From: Paenibacillus physcomitrellae
Lineage (GTDB): Bacteria; Bacillota; Bacilli; Paenibacillales; Paenibacillaceae
Assembly (NCBI RefSeq): GCF_002240225.1
Contig: NZ_CP022584.1
Location: forward strand, 186,001-250,000
Length of the DNA: 64,000 nt
Direction: 5' to 3'
Positions 17,692-26,056 of this stretch are shown one piece after another (the stretch's first letter is position 1; each line of letters starts with the position of its first letter). Made by a program: the position numbers and the translations under genes. Below the pieces are notes generated by a model, which was not told the DNA's origin, ran no database searches, and saw only the letters and a list, made by a program, of their open reading frames with translations.

Positions 17692-19437
17692 CTAGTCTGT
17701 CAGGTTGGATTCAACCTGCTGCCGTTCATATTGCTCGCGGTACCAGCCGCCTTTCGCCAGCAGTTCCTCGTGCGTTCCTTCCTCCACGATCCGGCCTTTC
17801 TCCAGCACGACGATATGGTCGGCGTGTTCGATAGCGGAAAGCCGGTGCGTGGCGATCAGGGTTGTTTTGCCGGAGCGTTTGCTGCGGATATTTTCAATGA
17901 TCCGCGCTTCGGTTCTGGCGTCGACGGCCGATAAAGCATCGTCAAGGATCAGAATCTCCGGATCGGCGATAAACGCCCGGGCCAGCGAAACGCGCTGCTT
18001 CTGCCCGCCGGATAGGGCGACGCCTTTTTCGCCGACCAGCGTCTCCAGCCCGTCGGATAACGTATGCAGGTCGCCGTCGAAGGAGGCGGTGCGGATGGCG
18101 TCCATGATCAGCTCGTCATCGGCGTTTGGCCGTCCGTATTGGATATTCTGCCGGACGGTTTTAGAGAACAAAATTTGCTCCTGCGGCACGTAGCCGATCC
18201 AGCCGTGCAGCTGGTCTTTGGCGATCAACGGCATCGGCACGCCGGAAATGAGCAGATCGCCGGTGCCCAGTGGATATTCGTGCAGCAGCTGCTTCAGCAG
18301 CGTTGATTTGCCGGCACCGGTCCGCCCTACAACACCAAGCGTTTCGCCGCGTTTCAGGTTCAGACGGATATGCTCCAAATTGTTTACAGTCGAAGTTGGA
18401 TAACGGAACGTCACGTCATGAAATGCAATGGAATCCGGAGCAGCCACAGCTACGGGATGTTCGGCGTCTTCCACGTCCGGCTTTACGCTGAGCGTTTCGT
18501 TGACGCGGTCCAGCGAAGCGCCGCCGCGCTGCATGATGTTGATCAATTCGCCGATGGCGAACATCGGCCAGATCATCATGCCAAGATACATATTAAAGGA
18601 GACGAGATTGCCCAGCGTCAGCTCATTGTGGAACACAAGATACATGCCGTACGTCAGGCTGATCACATAACTCAGGCCTACGCAGAGGCGGATCGTCGGC
18701 TCGAAATAAGCGTCGACTTTGGCTACTGCTAGATTTTTCTGATAAACATCGTTGGTGATGTTCTCAAACCGCGCTTCGTCGTTCCGTTCCTGCACATAGG
18801 CGCGGATAACGCGTACGCCGGCTACTGATTCAAGCACCTGGTCGTTCATGTCGCCAAAGGCATCCTGGGCAAGCGTATACCGCTCGTGAATGATTTTGCC
18901 GTAAATTTTCATCGCCAAAGCGATGAAAGGAAGCGGGATAATCGCCGCCAGCGTCAGCTTCCAGCTGATCAGGGTTGCCATGGCTACGAAGATCGTGGTC
19001 AGATAAGCGGTTGAATCCGTCAGGGTCAGCATGCCGAAACCGGCTGTCTGGGCGACGGAACGCAAGTCGTTGGTGGCCCGCGCCATCAGGTCGCCGGTCC
19101 GGCTCCGTTCGAAGAACGGCGGCGTCATCCGCAGCAGATGGTTCATAAACCGGGTCCGCAGCAGCCGTTCCACCAGATTGGATCCGCCAAACAGCTTGTG
19201 CATCCAAACATAAGTAATCAGATAGATCAGGACCAGCAGGCCCACGATCGATAAAATGTACATCGTCAGTAAATTCCACGTGATGGAGCCGCTGACGATG
19301 TCGTCAATGGCGCTGCCGAGCAGCCGTGGGGGAGCCAGCTCCAGAACGCCGACCACAATCAGAAAAATAAGTCCGATCGTGTAGCGCTGTTTCTCCCGGC
19401 GGAAGAACCAGCCTAAATTTTTTAGTACCGAAAACAT
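17692..19437 (-). CDS. ABC multidrug exporter half-transporter, BmrC/YheI-like
   Basis: 581 residues, ATG at 19437 behind GAGGAGGG. Standard exporter layout: membrane domain to about residue 315, then ATPase with Walker A GRTGAGKST, Q-loop YVPQEQILF, signature LSGGQKQRVS, Walker B ILILDDALSA and AHRLS. The Walker B is followed by Asp rather than the catalytic Glu (LDDALS), the degenerate site expected in one half of a heterodimeric exporter; its partner keeps LDEATA. This matches BmrC-BmrD and LmrC-LmrD pairs that expel drugs. The gene is preceded by a promoter, a 39-codon leader and a terminator, which suggests control by attenuation. Confidence 0.92.
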   Translation of the reverse strand: MFSVLKNLGWFFRREKQRYTIGLIFLIVVGVLELAPPRLLGSAIDDIVSGSITWNLLTMYILSIVGLLVLIYLITYVWMHKLFGGSNLVERLLRTRFMNHLLRMTPPFFERSRTGDLMARATNDLRSVAQTAGFGMLTLTDSTAYLTTIFVAMATLISWKLTLAAIIPLPFIALAMKIYGKIIHERYTLAQDAFGDMNDQVLESVAGVRVIRAYVQERNDEARFENITNDVYQKNLAVAKVDAYFEPTIRLCVGLSYVISLTYGMYLVFHNELTLGNLVSFNMYLGMMIWPMFAIGELINIMQRGGASLDRVNETLSVKPDVEDAEHPVAVAAPDSIAFHDVTFRYPTSTVNNLEHIRLNLKRGETLGVVGRTGAGKSTLLKQLLHEYPLGTGDLLISGVPMPLIAKDQLHGWIGYVPQEQILFSKTVRQNIQYGRPNADDELIMDAIRTASFDGDLHTLSDGLETLVGEKGVALSGGQKQRVSLARAFIADPEILILDDALSAVDARTEARIIENIRSKRSGKTTLIATHRLSAIEHADHIVVLEKGRIVEEGTHEELLAKGGWYREQYERQQVESNLTD

Positions 19438-19486
19438 GAATCAAAACCCTCCTCTTGAGTCTTCTCCGTCTGCCTGCAAGACCCTG

Positions 19487-19528
19487 AAAAATAAAAAAGG
19501 GACACATCGTCCTATGACGATATGTCCC
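19487..19528 (-). terminator. Leader terminator (attenuator) of the ABC exporter operon
   Basis: On the minus strand GGGACATATCGTC pairs with GACGATGTGTCCC (13 bp, one wobble, ATAG loop) and is followed by TTTTTTATTTTT. It stands 50 bases before the BmrC-like start, between the promoter and the gene, so it must be passed for expression. Confidence 0.9.
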
Positions 19529-19541
19529 TGGATAACCTAAA

Positions 19542-19582
19542 CATATGCCGGATTACGATTGTAAGCAATCGTATCCGCATGC
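19542..19582 (-). promoter_or_regulatory. Second leader hairpin upstream of the attenuator
   Basis: On the minus strand ACGATTG pairs with CAATCGT around CTTA, extended with a bulge by GCGGAT/ATCCGG-type pairing. It lies between the leader ORF stop and the terminator hairpin, where an alternative or pausing structure would be expected in an attenuator. Confidence 0.65.
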
Positions 19583-19608
19583 TGGAGCCAAGAAAGGCCA
19601 GCCTTTGT

Positions 19609-19728
19609 TCAAGGCGTACAGCACTTCTGGTAAATTCCCTGAATCTCGGTATGCGGGATTGCTTCGCTATTTAATTGTTTCAGCCGGACGGCCATACCAT
19701 GGTTATCGTAAACAATATGATTAAGCAT
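19609..19728 (-). CDS. 39-residue leader peptide of the ABC exporter operon
   Basis: A short frame begins MLNHIVYDNHGMAVRL and ends YQKCCTP. Its ATG at 19728 has GGGGGAAAGGGTG about 7 bases upstream, and it lies about 56 bases downstream of the -10 box, so it is the first frame on the transcript. Two hairpins, the second an intrinsic terminator, follow before the BmrC-like gene. In B. subtilis the small BmrB frame upstream of bmrCD acts as a regulatory leader: ribosome stalling under translation-inhibiting drugs favours antitermination. The same layout here suggests the same role. No sequence match to BmrB is claimed. Confidence 0.7.
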   Translation of the reverse strand: MLNHIVYDNHGMAVRLKQLNSEAIPHTEIQGIYQKCCTP

Positions 19729-19783
19729 CGAGCGCACCCTTTCCCCCGCTTGGGAATTTTTGATAAATGAATCTGACACAAGA

Positions 19784-19813
19784 ATCTTAACACCGTATTT
19801 TCCGGATTGTCAA
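19784..19813 (-). promoter_or_regulatory. Sigma-A-type promoter of the ABC exporter leader
   Basis: On the minus strand a consensus -35 TTGACA (19813-19808), 18-base spacer and -10 TAAGAT (19789-19784). The -35 lies within CGTTTGACAA, which resembles the palindrome of the divergent promoter. Confidence 0.75.
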
Positions 19814-19841
19814 ACGTAAAAAACAAATATAATTAATTTAC

Positions 19842-19876
19842 CCCGTTTGGCAAACGGGAGTGTCATGGGCTAAAAT
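19842..19876 (+). promoter_or_regulatory. Promoter of the HesB-like gene with palindrome over the -35
   Basis: CCCGTTTG-G-CAAACGGG (19842-19858) is a perfect inverted repeat. The -35 TTGGCA (19847-19852) lies inside it, followed by an 18-base spacer and the -10 TAAAAT (19871-19876). A bound regulator would block this promoter. Confidence 0.65.
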
Positions 19877-19944
19877 AAGGGTACAAATAGAAGAGACAGC
19901 CTGCAGTTAGAAGCAGCAGGGCTGATTGAGAAGGAGAGAATCAA

Positions 19945-20232
19945 ATGATTCACGTTGCAGAGGATGCAGCCGAATGGTATAAGAAAGAACTGAACCTCCA
20001 CGAAGGGCAGTCGGTTCGTTTTTTTGCCCGTTATAGCGCCGGCGGACATATCCATCCCGGATTTTCGCTCGGAATCGATACCGAAGAACCTAAGAAGCCG
20101 GGATTATCCACGACTGTAGGCGGCATTCGTTTCTATATGGAAGAGCAGGATTTGTGGTATTTGGACGGTTATGACTTGAAAGTCAGCTATGATGGGGAAA
20201 CCGACGACATCATTTATGAGTACGTGCAGTAA
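19945..20232 (+). CDS. HesB/YneR-type small protein
   Basis: 95 residues; ATG after AAGGAGAG. The sequence fits the HesB-like (YneR) branch related to A-type iron-sulfur scaffold proteins: N-terminal IHVAEDAAEWYKKEL, then VRFFARYSAGGHIHPGFSLGI and YLDGYDLKVSYDGETDDIIYE. Unlike true IscA/SufA it has no cysteines, so Fe-S binding through the usual CxC is not possible; this is typical of the YneR group, whose role is not settled. It is a single-gene unit with its own promoter and terminator, divergent from the ABC exporter leader. Confidence 0.8.
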   Translation: MIHVAEDAAEWYKKELNLHEGQSVRFFARYSAGGHIHPGFSLGIDTEEPKKPGLSTTVGGIRFYMEEQDLWYLDGYDLKVSYDGETDDIIYEYVQ

Positions 20233-20304
20233 CCGTGTAGTACCCGTGTAATAACTGTTAAATAACAAGGTGAATAGAAAATTTTAAGGGGACAAGTACA
20301 GAAC

Positions 20305-20331
20305 AAAAGCCCGCGTGTGCGCGGGCTTTTT
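20305..20331 (+). terminator. Intrinsic terminator after the HesB-like gene
   Basis: AAAGCCCGCG-TGTG-CGCGGGCTTTTT. Strong on both strands; the A-run before it may also serve the minus-strand gene at 20403. Confidence 0.9.
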
Positions 20332-20402
20332 CATGACTTTTTGATAGAATGGTCTGATGACGGTATGGATAGGGGGATTAAAGGTCAACGTTATCCTTCA
20401 GA

Positions 20403-20909
20403 TCAGCTGAAAACATTGTCTTCCATGGCGAACTCGAAATCCTGAATATCAAAGACTTGAACAGGCACCTCGGCTTCGATAATCCGGCGGATCAGCTCGA
20501 ATTGGTCCGTCAGAATGGGGGCATTCTCTTTCTGGGCGGTCAGGATGATTTCCGTTTCGATGGGGTCCAGATATTCGCCGTACTGTTCGTTATCCACGGC
20601 ATTTACGACCGTCCAGGTAATGTGTTCATCGAGCAGGATGGACGCCGTTTTCCCCCAGGGCATAACCAGGATCTTCTCCAGCCGTTTCCGGTTCAAGGGC
20701 TCTTCCATATAAGCGATCAGCTCATTGATCTTATCCTTCACGTAACGGTCGTCTTCCAGATCATTCATGAGCGGTTCGGTGCTGTCCCGAAATTCGTACA
20801 ATTCCATGATCGTGTTGTAAGGCACAATATATTCTACGGGGCCGGAAGGTGCCAAAAGTTCACCGTATATCGCGACCATTACAGCTTCAATGACAAATCG
20901 GCGTGTCAT
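20403..20909 (-). CDS. Conserved hypothetical protein
   Basis: 168 residues, ATG at 20909 directly after GGAGGGTAACC. Acidic and mostly helical, rich in Glu/Ile; no signal peptide, membrane span or known motif. The start (RRFVIEAVMVAIYGELL) and an internal segment (ERKRLEKI-like, LNRKRLEKILVMPWGKTASILLD) suggest a compact soluble domain. I do not recognise the family with certainty. It is divergent from the ABC exporter gene at 21010, with about 100 bases of shared upstream region. Confidence 0.75.
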   Translation of the reverse strand: MTRRFVIEAVMVAIYGELLAPSGPVEYIVPYNTIMELYEFRDSTEPLMNDLEDDRYVKDKINELIAYMEEPLNRKRLEKILVMPWGKTASILLDEHITWTVVNAVDNEQYGEYLDPIETEIILTAQKENAPILTDQFELIRRIIEAEVPVQVFDIQDFEFAMEDNVFS

Positions 20910-21009
20910 GGTTACCCTCCTAAAGCGATTACATCATTATTCGGCTTGCGCCAAGACAATAGCTGCAAGTTTTACTAAGGAGTATAACATACAAGGGAAG
21001 TGCACTCAA

Positions 21010-22815
21010 TTGAATCCGTTTAAAGCTTATTTTGTTTTTGTCAAACCTTATTGGAAATGGATCCTGCTTACGCTGCTGATCGGTCTGCTCAAGTTCGGGA
21101 TTCCATCTCTGCTGCCTCTATTATTAAAATATGTAGTTGATGACCTGCTCATGAATGCCGAGCTGACATCGGCTGAAAGGATTCGCGGGCTGGGGATGGC
21201 TTTGGCGGCGGCGATGTTCCTGTTCATTGTAGTAAGGGGGCCGGTTGAATACTTCCGGCAATACTTCGCACAATTAATTACCGCTAGAATTTTGTTTGAT
21301 CTGCGCAGCAGACTTTATGATCACCTGCAAAGGTTGTCACTGCGCTATTACCAGAATACAAAGGTCGGCGAAATTATTTCACGGTTCATCAACGATGCTG
21401 AGCAGACGAAAAACATCGTGGAAGTTGGCATGATGAACGTCTGGCTGGATTTGTTCACGCTTATCTTTGTGCTTGGATTTATGCTTTATCTGGACCCGAT
21501 CCTGACCTTGGTCGCCATTTCGGTGCTTCCTTTTTACGCTATATCCGTTAACCTGCTCTACAAACGATTGAAAAAGCTGACGAAAGAGCGCTCTGCCGCG
21601 CTCGCGGGCATCCAGGCGTATTTGCATGAGCGCATCCAGGGTATTTCCATTATCCGCAGCTTTGCGCTGGAACGCCACGAAGGCAAACGATTCCGCGGCA
21701 TAAACGGACGTTATCTGGACAAGGCGCTGAATCAAAGCCGCTGGAACGCCTGGACCTTTGCCATTACCAATACACTCACCGATATTGCGCCGCTTCTCGT
21801 CATCGGTTACGGGGGATACCATGTCATCCAGGGCGGGCTCACGCTGGGAACCTTTGTGGCCTTCTTTGGTTATCTTGATCGGCTGTATGCTCCGCTGAGA
21901 CGCCTGATTAATTCCTCGTCCGTTCTGACCCAGGCATCAGCCTCATGGGAGCGGGTGGAAGAGCTGCTGGATCAGCCGTATGACATGGTTGATGCCAAAG
22001 AGGCGAAGGAGCTCCCGGACGGACAAACGAGCATTGTCTTTGACAAGGTCTGGTTCAAATATCAGCCGGATCATGACTGGGTGCTCAAACAAATTGAAAT
22101 GGACATCAAACCGGGTCAGACCGTCGCGTTTGTCGGAATGAGCGGAGGTGGTAAATCGTCATTGGTTGGGCTTATCCCGAGGTTTTATGACGTTCAGCAG
22201 GGGACAATTTATGTTGGAGGAACCGATGTGCGCAAGCTGACCATGCACAGCCTGCGCAGCCGGATCGGCATGGTGCTGCAGGAGAATTTCCTGTTCAGCG
22301 GTTCGGTGAAGGACAACATTCTGCTTGGCAGACCGGATGCATCCGATGAGGAAGTGGTAGAATCGGCGAAGGCTGCTAACGCGCATGATTTCATCATGCA
22401 ACTGCCGACCGGTTATGACACAGAGGTCGGGGAGCGGGGCGTGAAGCTTTCGGGCGGCCAGAAGCAGCGGATTGCGATTGCCCGGGTGTTCCTCAAGAAC
22501 CCGCCTGTGTTGATTCTGGACGAAGCGACCTCGGCGCTGGATCTGGAGTCCGAAAATCTTATTCAGCAGTCTTTGCAGCGCCTGTCCGAGAGCCGGACCA
22601 CTTTAATTGTCGCTCACCGGCTGTCCACGATTACGCATGCGGACCGGATTTATGTGATGAATCACGGCGAGATTGCCGAAACCGGTACGCATACGGAGCT
22701 GATGGAGCAAGGCGGCATTTACGCCAGACTTTATAATATTCAGCATTTGCATCTGAATGAAGAGGGAGATAGCCTGCAGCTGGCTTCCGCAGCGAGTGAG
22801 GAAAGATTAAAGTAA
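21010..22815 (+). CDS. ABC exporter (MsbA/BmrA-like), membrane plus ATPase
   Basis: About 602 residues. Six membrane helices lie in the first ~310 residues, then an ATPase with Walker A GMSGGGKSS, VLQENFLF Q-loop, signature LSGGQKQRIA, Walker B LILDEATSAL and AHRLS. All catalytic residues are kept, so it can work as a homodimer. The substrate is unknown; lipid or drug export are usual in the family. Start choice: the best is TTG at 21010 (LNPFKAYFVF), after AAGGGAAG; the frame is open from 20890 but would overlap the divergent gene. A stronger AAGGAG at 20976 has no standard start codon at the right distance. Confidence 0.9.
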   Translation: MNPFKAYFVFVKPYWKWILLTLLIGLLKFGIPSLLPLLLKYVVDDLLMNAELTSAERIRGLGMALAAAMFLFIVVRGPVEYFRQYFAQLITARILFDLRSRLYDHLQRLSLRYYQNTKVGEIISRFINDAEQTKNIVEVGMMNVWLDLFTLIFVLGFMLYLDPILTLVAISVLPFYAISVNLLYKRLKKLTKERSAALAGIQAYLHERIQGISIIRSFALERHEGKRFRGINGRYLDKALNQSRWNAWTFAITNTLTDIAPLLVIGYGGYHVIQGGLTLGTFVAFFGYLDRLYAPLRRLINSSSVLTQASASWERVEELLDQPYDMVDAKEAKELPDGQTSIVFDKVWFKYQPDHDWVLKQIEMDIKPGQTVAFVGMSGGGKSSLVGLIPRFYDVQQGTIYVGGTDVRKLTMHSLRSRIGMVLQENFLFSGSVKDNILLGRPDASDEEVVESAKAANAHDFIMQLPTGYDTEVGERGVKLSGGQKQRIAIARVFLKNPPVLILDEATSALDLESENLIQQSLQRLSESRTTLIVAHRLSTITHADRIYVMNHGEIAETGTHTELMEQGGIYARLYNIQHLHLNEEGDSLQLASAASEERLK

Positions 22816-22899
22816 GGATAATAAAGTGAAGAAGATAATACGAAGAAGATAGTCCGAAGACGATGGAGCGAGGGAAATTAAGGAGTCTCTCCTGAAAAT

Positions 22900-22949
22900 A
22901 AAAAACCGGAACACCCCTGATCGAGATCAGGCAGGTGTTCCGGTTTTTT
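22900..22949. terminator. Bidirectional terminator
   Basis: AAAAAACCGGAACACC pairs with GGTGTTCCGGTTTTTT, and the loop holds its own hairpin CCTGATC-GA-GATCAGG. It ends the ABC exporter gene and the convergent DUF441 gene. Confidence 0.92.
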
Positions 22950-22985
22950 GATATAGGTGAATCTTCGCCCGGCAGCGGCCGTGGA

Positions 22986-23438
22986 TTACCCCCGACCGAT
23001 CAACAGGGACAAAATCCCGGCTGCGATCAGCGGTCCGACGGGCACGCCTTTGAAGAAGGCGACTCCCAGCACGGTGCCGATCAGCAGGCCCGTCACGATG
23101 ATTGGCTGGCCGGCCATCAGGCTCGCGCCGCGGCCGCCCAGATAAGCGACGAGCATGCCGACGGCGATAGCCAGCAGCGACTTCCAGTTCAGGAAGGACT
23201 GCCAGACGGAATCAAGCGGGATTTTTCCGCTGGCCAGCGGGGTCATAACCCCGATTGTGAGGATCAGAATCCCGATGGTCAGGCCGTATTTCTCCAGAAA
23301 CGGGAAAGCGGCATGAAGTTTGGTCACCCGAAGGAACAGCAGGACCAGAATGGCCACCGTGATCGGCATATTGCTGCTGAAAATGCCAAGTGCGGCCAAG
23401 GCCAGCAGCAGAAGGGCCGTGACGTCAATTTGCGCCAT
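22986..23438 (-). CDS. DUF441 family integral membrane protein
   Basis: 150 residues with four to five hydrophobic helices ([77 protein letters not shown]). This is the DUF441 family (YtwI/YeaL), small membrane proteins of unknown function; the Gly-rich VGPLIAAG ending is typical. It starts 14 bases inside the end of the upstream reductase gene, so the two are translationally linked. Confidence 0.88.
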   Translation of the reverse strand: MAQIDVTALLLLALAALGIFSSNMPITVAILVLLFLRVTKLHAAFPFLEKYGLTIGILILTIGVMTPLASGKIPLDSVWQSFLNWKSLLAIAVGMLVAYLGGRGASLMAGQPIIVTGLLIGTVLGVAFFKGVPVGPLIAAGILSLLIGRG

Positions 23439-24456
23439 AAGGGGCCTCCGCTGTATCGCGGACCGCTTCTGCTTCCAGGCGTCGGGCGGCTATATGGGCA
23501 GCAATTAGCTTGCCATGTCCGCGGCCGGTTTCGATGAAGACTTCATTGGCATTCCGTCCGGAAGCGACAACGCCCGCCACATACAGGCCGGGCACATTGC
23601 TCTCCATGGTAGTTGGATCAAAGACCGGCTTATCCTGATCCTCGGACATCTCGATGCCCGAGGCAGACAGCAGGCCGCGGTCGGGGCGGAAGCCGGTCAT
23701 CGCGACAACAAAATCATTGGCCAGCTGCTCATGGCTTCCATCCTCCAGTGATTCTACAACGACATGATCAGGCTGAATTTCTACCACGCGAGACCGGGTG
23801 ACCGTGCGGATTTTACCCTTATTCACCAGCCCGTCAAATAGAGGTCTAACCCACGGTTTGATGTTGCCGGACAAATCATCGCCGCGGTAAATGACGGTAA
23901 CGTTCGCTCCAACCCGCTCCAGCTCCATGGCGGCATCCACCGCAGAGTTGCTTCCGCCGATGACGGCAACTTCCATGCCGGCATATGGATGAGCTTCGCG
24001 GAAATAATGGGTCACCTTATCGCTGTCTTCCCCGGGAATCCCCAGCATATTCGGATGATCGAAATAGCCGGAGGAGACAACGACGTTCCTTGCTTTCAGC
24101 TCGCGGCTTTCGCCAAAACGCCGCTGGGTCTTGATCGTGAAGGTGCCGTCCTGTTCCTTGATAATGGATTCGGCTTCTTCGTATGTAGCGATGCGCAGCC
24201 CGTAATGATCCGCAACCCTGCGGTAATAAACAAGCGCTTCATGCCGGTAAGGCTTCTCATTGGAGGAGGGGAACGGAATGTCTCCGATCTCCAGCAGCTC
24301 GGCTGTACTGAAGAACTGCATGTTAACCGGGTATAAGAAAATGGAATGAACAATATTGTGTTTTTCAATAATAAGAGCCGATAATCCCTGCTTCTGACAT
24401 TCGATAGCTGCAGACAAACCGCAGGGTCCTGCTCCGATAATAATGACGTCTTCCAT
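23425..24456 (-). CDS. ypdA: YpdA-family FAD/NADPH disulfide reductase
   Basis: 343 residues from the ATG at 24456, behind GGAGGATT; the frame is open to 24516. It has the N-terminal FAD-binding GxGxxG ([17 protein letters not shown]), a second dinucleotide site for NADPH ([21 protein letters not shown]) and a C-terminal FAD segment ([16 protein letters not shown]). YpdA/Bdr proteins reduce bacillithiol disulfide and lack the CxxC of thioredoxin reductases; none is present here. The divergent gene is an ArsR-type regulator, which may control both. Downstream it overlaps the DUF441 gene. Confidence 0.88.
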   Translation of the reverse strand: MEDVIIIGAGPCGLSAAIECQKQGLSALIIEKHNIVHSIFLYPVNMQFFSTAELLEIGDIPFPSSNEKPYRHEALVYYRRVADHYGLRIATYEEAESIIKEQDGTFTIKTQRRFGESRELKARNVVVSSGYFDHPNMLGIPGEDSDKVTHYFREAHPYAGMEVAVIGGSNSAVDAAMELERVGANVTVIYRGDDLSGNIKPWVRPLFDGLVNKGKIRTVTRSRVVEIQPDHVVVESLEDGSHEQLANDFVVAMTGFRPDRGLLSASGIEMSEDQDKPVFDPTTMESNVPGLYVAGVVASGRNANEVFIETGRGHGKLIAAHIAARRLEAEAVRDTAEAPYGAN

Positions 24457-24553
24457 GTTAGAAATCCTCCTTGTGACAGGCTGCTTGGCAGCTTTGAAAA
24501 TTAAGCATGTAACCATTCTAGCTCATTACTGTTTATTTTCAAACCATATTGGC

Positions 24554-24603
24554 TTGACACTTCTGTGGAGTTTCACTAAAATCTAATTAGATAATTATCT
24601 AAT
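24554..24603 (+). promoter_or_regulatory. Consensus promoter with 18-bp perfect palindrome, ArsR-type operator
   Basis: TTGACA (24554-24559), 17-base spacer and TAAAAT (24577-24582) form a strong sigma-A promoter. Right after the -10, at the expected transcription start, ATTAGATAATTATCTAAT (24586-24603) is a perfect palindrome. It is the likely binding site of the ArsR-type protein encoded just downstream. Confidence 0.75.
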
Positions 24604-24649
24604 CGAAAATAAACAATAATCATTAAACATTAATGGATAAGGAGTTTTG

Positions 24650-25261
24650 ATGATGCAGCTTGAGAAGATGGTAGCTTATCATAAAGCGATGGGAGATCCA
24701 ACCCGCATCCGGATGCTGATGCTGCTGGCCGAGCAGGAGCGGAGCGGACAGGAGCTTGCCGAGCTGCTTCATCTGTCCCAGCCTACGATTACCCACCACG
24801 CGGCCAAGCTGCGCGAAGCGGCGCTGATCAAGGAACGCAGGGACAAGAACACTGTTTATTTCCAGGTGAATCCTTATTTCATAGAGCAGGGCGCTGCAGC
24901 GTCTGTGGCCTATATTTTAAACCGGACAGGAGGAAACGAAATGGAGAACGTAACGCAGCAATCGGAGCAGGAGACGCTCAAGCAGTCGGTTTTGCGAAAT
25001 TTTTTCGCCAAGGACGGCCGTTTGAAGCAGATTCCGGCTCAGCTCAAGAAGAAGGTCATTGTGCTGGAATATTTGGCCGAGCAGCTGACGCCGGGACGGA
25101 AATACGAGGAGAAAGAGATCAACGAATTTATCAAGCAGTATCATGAGGACTTCGCAACGCTGCGCAGAGAGTTTATCATGCATCAGTTCATGTACCGGGA
25201 AGAAGGGATCTATGAACTGAATCCAAAAACGATGTGGACCTCCTGGCATCAGCTCCGTTAA
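24650..25261 (+). CDS. ArsR-type regulator with DUF2087 domain
   Basis: About 203 residues; two adjacent ATGs (24650, 24653) follow AAGGAG. Residues 1-90 are an ArsR winged helix (MGDPTRIRMLMLLAEQERSGQELAELLHLSQPTITHH written here as the region near residues 14-50), and residues about 125-195 are a DUF2087 domain (LKKKVIVLEYLAEQLTPG, YEEKEINEFI, HEDFATLRREF). No metal-binding cysteines are seen in the helix usually used by ArsR/SmtB sensors, so the signal is probably not a metal. Its own promoter carries a perfect palindrome. It may also act on the divergent ypdA gene. Confidence 0.88.
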   Translation: MMQLEKMVAYHKAMGDPTRIRMLMLLAEQERSGQELAELLHLSQPTITHHAAKLREAALIKERRDKNTVYFQVNPYFIEQGAAASVAYILNRTGGNEMENVTQQSEQETLKQSVLRNFFAKDGRLKQIPAQLKKKVIVLEYLAEQLTPGRKYEEKEINEFIKQYHEDFATLRREFIMHQFMYREEGIYELNPKTMWTSWHQLR

Positions 25262-25390
25262 TAAGCCTTTATCGACTGTTCTATGAACGTTTTATGGCGG
25301 TTGCATTAAAGAGAGACTTTCGGGGGAAAACCGGATATAATATAAGTGTAAGCGTTTTCTATTAACGGTTTGGCGAAGGAGGTTAAGGTC

Positions 25391-25849
25391 ATGCTGTTTT
25401 GGAACAAGAAAACGAAGGTCGCGGAACCTGTTGAAGTTGAAGTCTCGCTCGAGCAGGTTCGCAGAGCCGTCCTGCAGTACGAAGATGATACGCCGGACAC
25501 GATTAACCGATTGACGTTGATTCAACCCGACGGCAGTCTCGATACAAACCGGCTGGCTCGTTATTTAGGCGGTCCAAGCAAACACAAATTTTATCTATCC
25601 CGAGAAACGTTTGAAATATTTGAAGAAGCCGACCGCCACATTCCTTATTATCTGGACCTGGTGCAGATGGCGGTGGACGATTACGTGAACGAAACCGGTA
25701 AACTTCCGCTGGTGAAAGGCTCCTTGGAAGGAGAAATCGATTACCGGGCGCTGATGCAGGAGCATTATTTGAAGGAGCTTCCGCCGCTGCCGCTGTATTT
25801 GACGGATCAGGAGCTCATGCTCAGCCGTCATCCTTTTTCGATGGAATAA
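25391..25849 (+). CDS. Conserved protein, DUF3939-like
   Basis: 152 residues from the ATG at 25391, after GAAGGAGG; the frame is open from 25370. The sequence has a short basic N-terminus (LFWNKKTK), then alpha/beta segments (EVSLEQVRRAVLQYEDD, RLARYLGGPSKHKFYLS, YLDLVQMAVDDYVNE, PPLPLYLTDQELML). From memory it resembles the DUF3939 family of Bacillaceae, whose function is unknown. No signal peptide or catalytic motif. A single-gene unit with TATAAT upstream (25335 region) and a terminator after. Confidence 0.7.
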   Translation: MLFWNKKTKVAEPVEVEVSLEQVRRAVLQYEDDTPDTINRLTLIQPDGSLDTNRLARYLGGPSKHKFYLSRETFEIFEEADRHIPYYLDLVQMAVDDYVNETGKLPLVKGSLEGEIDYRALMQEHYLKELPPLPLYLTDQELMLSRHPFSME

Positions 25850-25867
25850 ATGATATACGATCCGGTG

Positions 25868-25905
25868 AACTCCCGCGAGACGCTGCCTGTCTTTCGGGAG
25901 TTTTT
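25868..25905 (+). terminator. Intrinsic terminator
   Basis: AACTCCCG pairs with CGGGAGTT across a 19-base loop and is followed by TTTT. Confidence 0.75.
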
Positions 25906-25933
25906 CTGTGAGCCCACTTACAAATAGAAAAAA

Positions 25934-25953
25934 ATATGTATATTTGTACATAT
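25934..25953 (+). promoter_or_regulatory. Palindrome upstream of the MFS transporter gene
   Basis: ATATGTA-TATTTG-TACATAT has 7-bp perfect arms and lies about 40 bases before a TATAAT (25995-26000). It could be an operator for a local regulator of the pump. Confidence 0.4.
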
Positions 25954-26056
25954 AAAATGACCTTTGTTACATCCTTTTGCTTTCCTTATGGTGCTATAAT
26001 CATAAAACGGGTAATTTCTTCATGGAACGGAAGCAAACAAACAGGGAGGTGGCACC

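Noticed and set aside
17692..19437. LDDALS in the BmrC-like ATPase considered as a damaging mutation
   Set aside because: A degenerate catalytic site in one half is normal for heterodimeric exporters, and the partner has an intact Glu.
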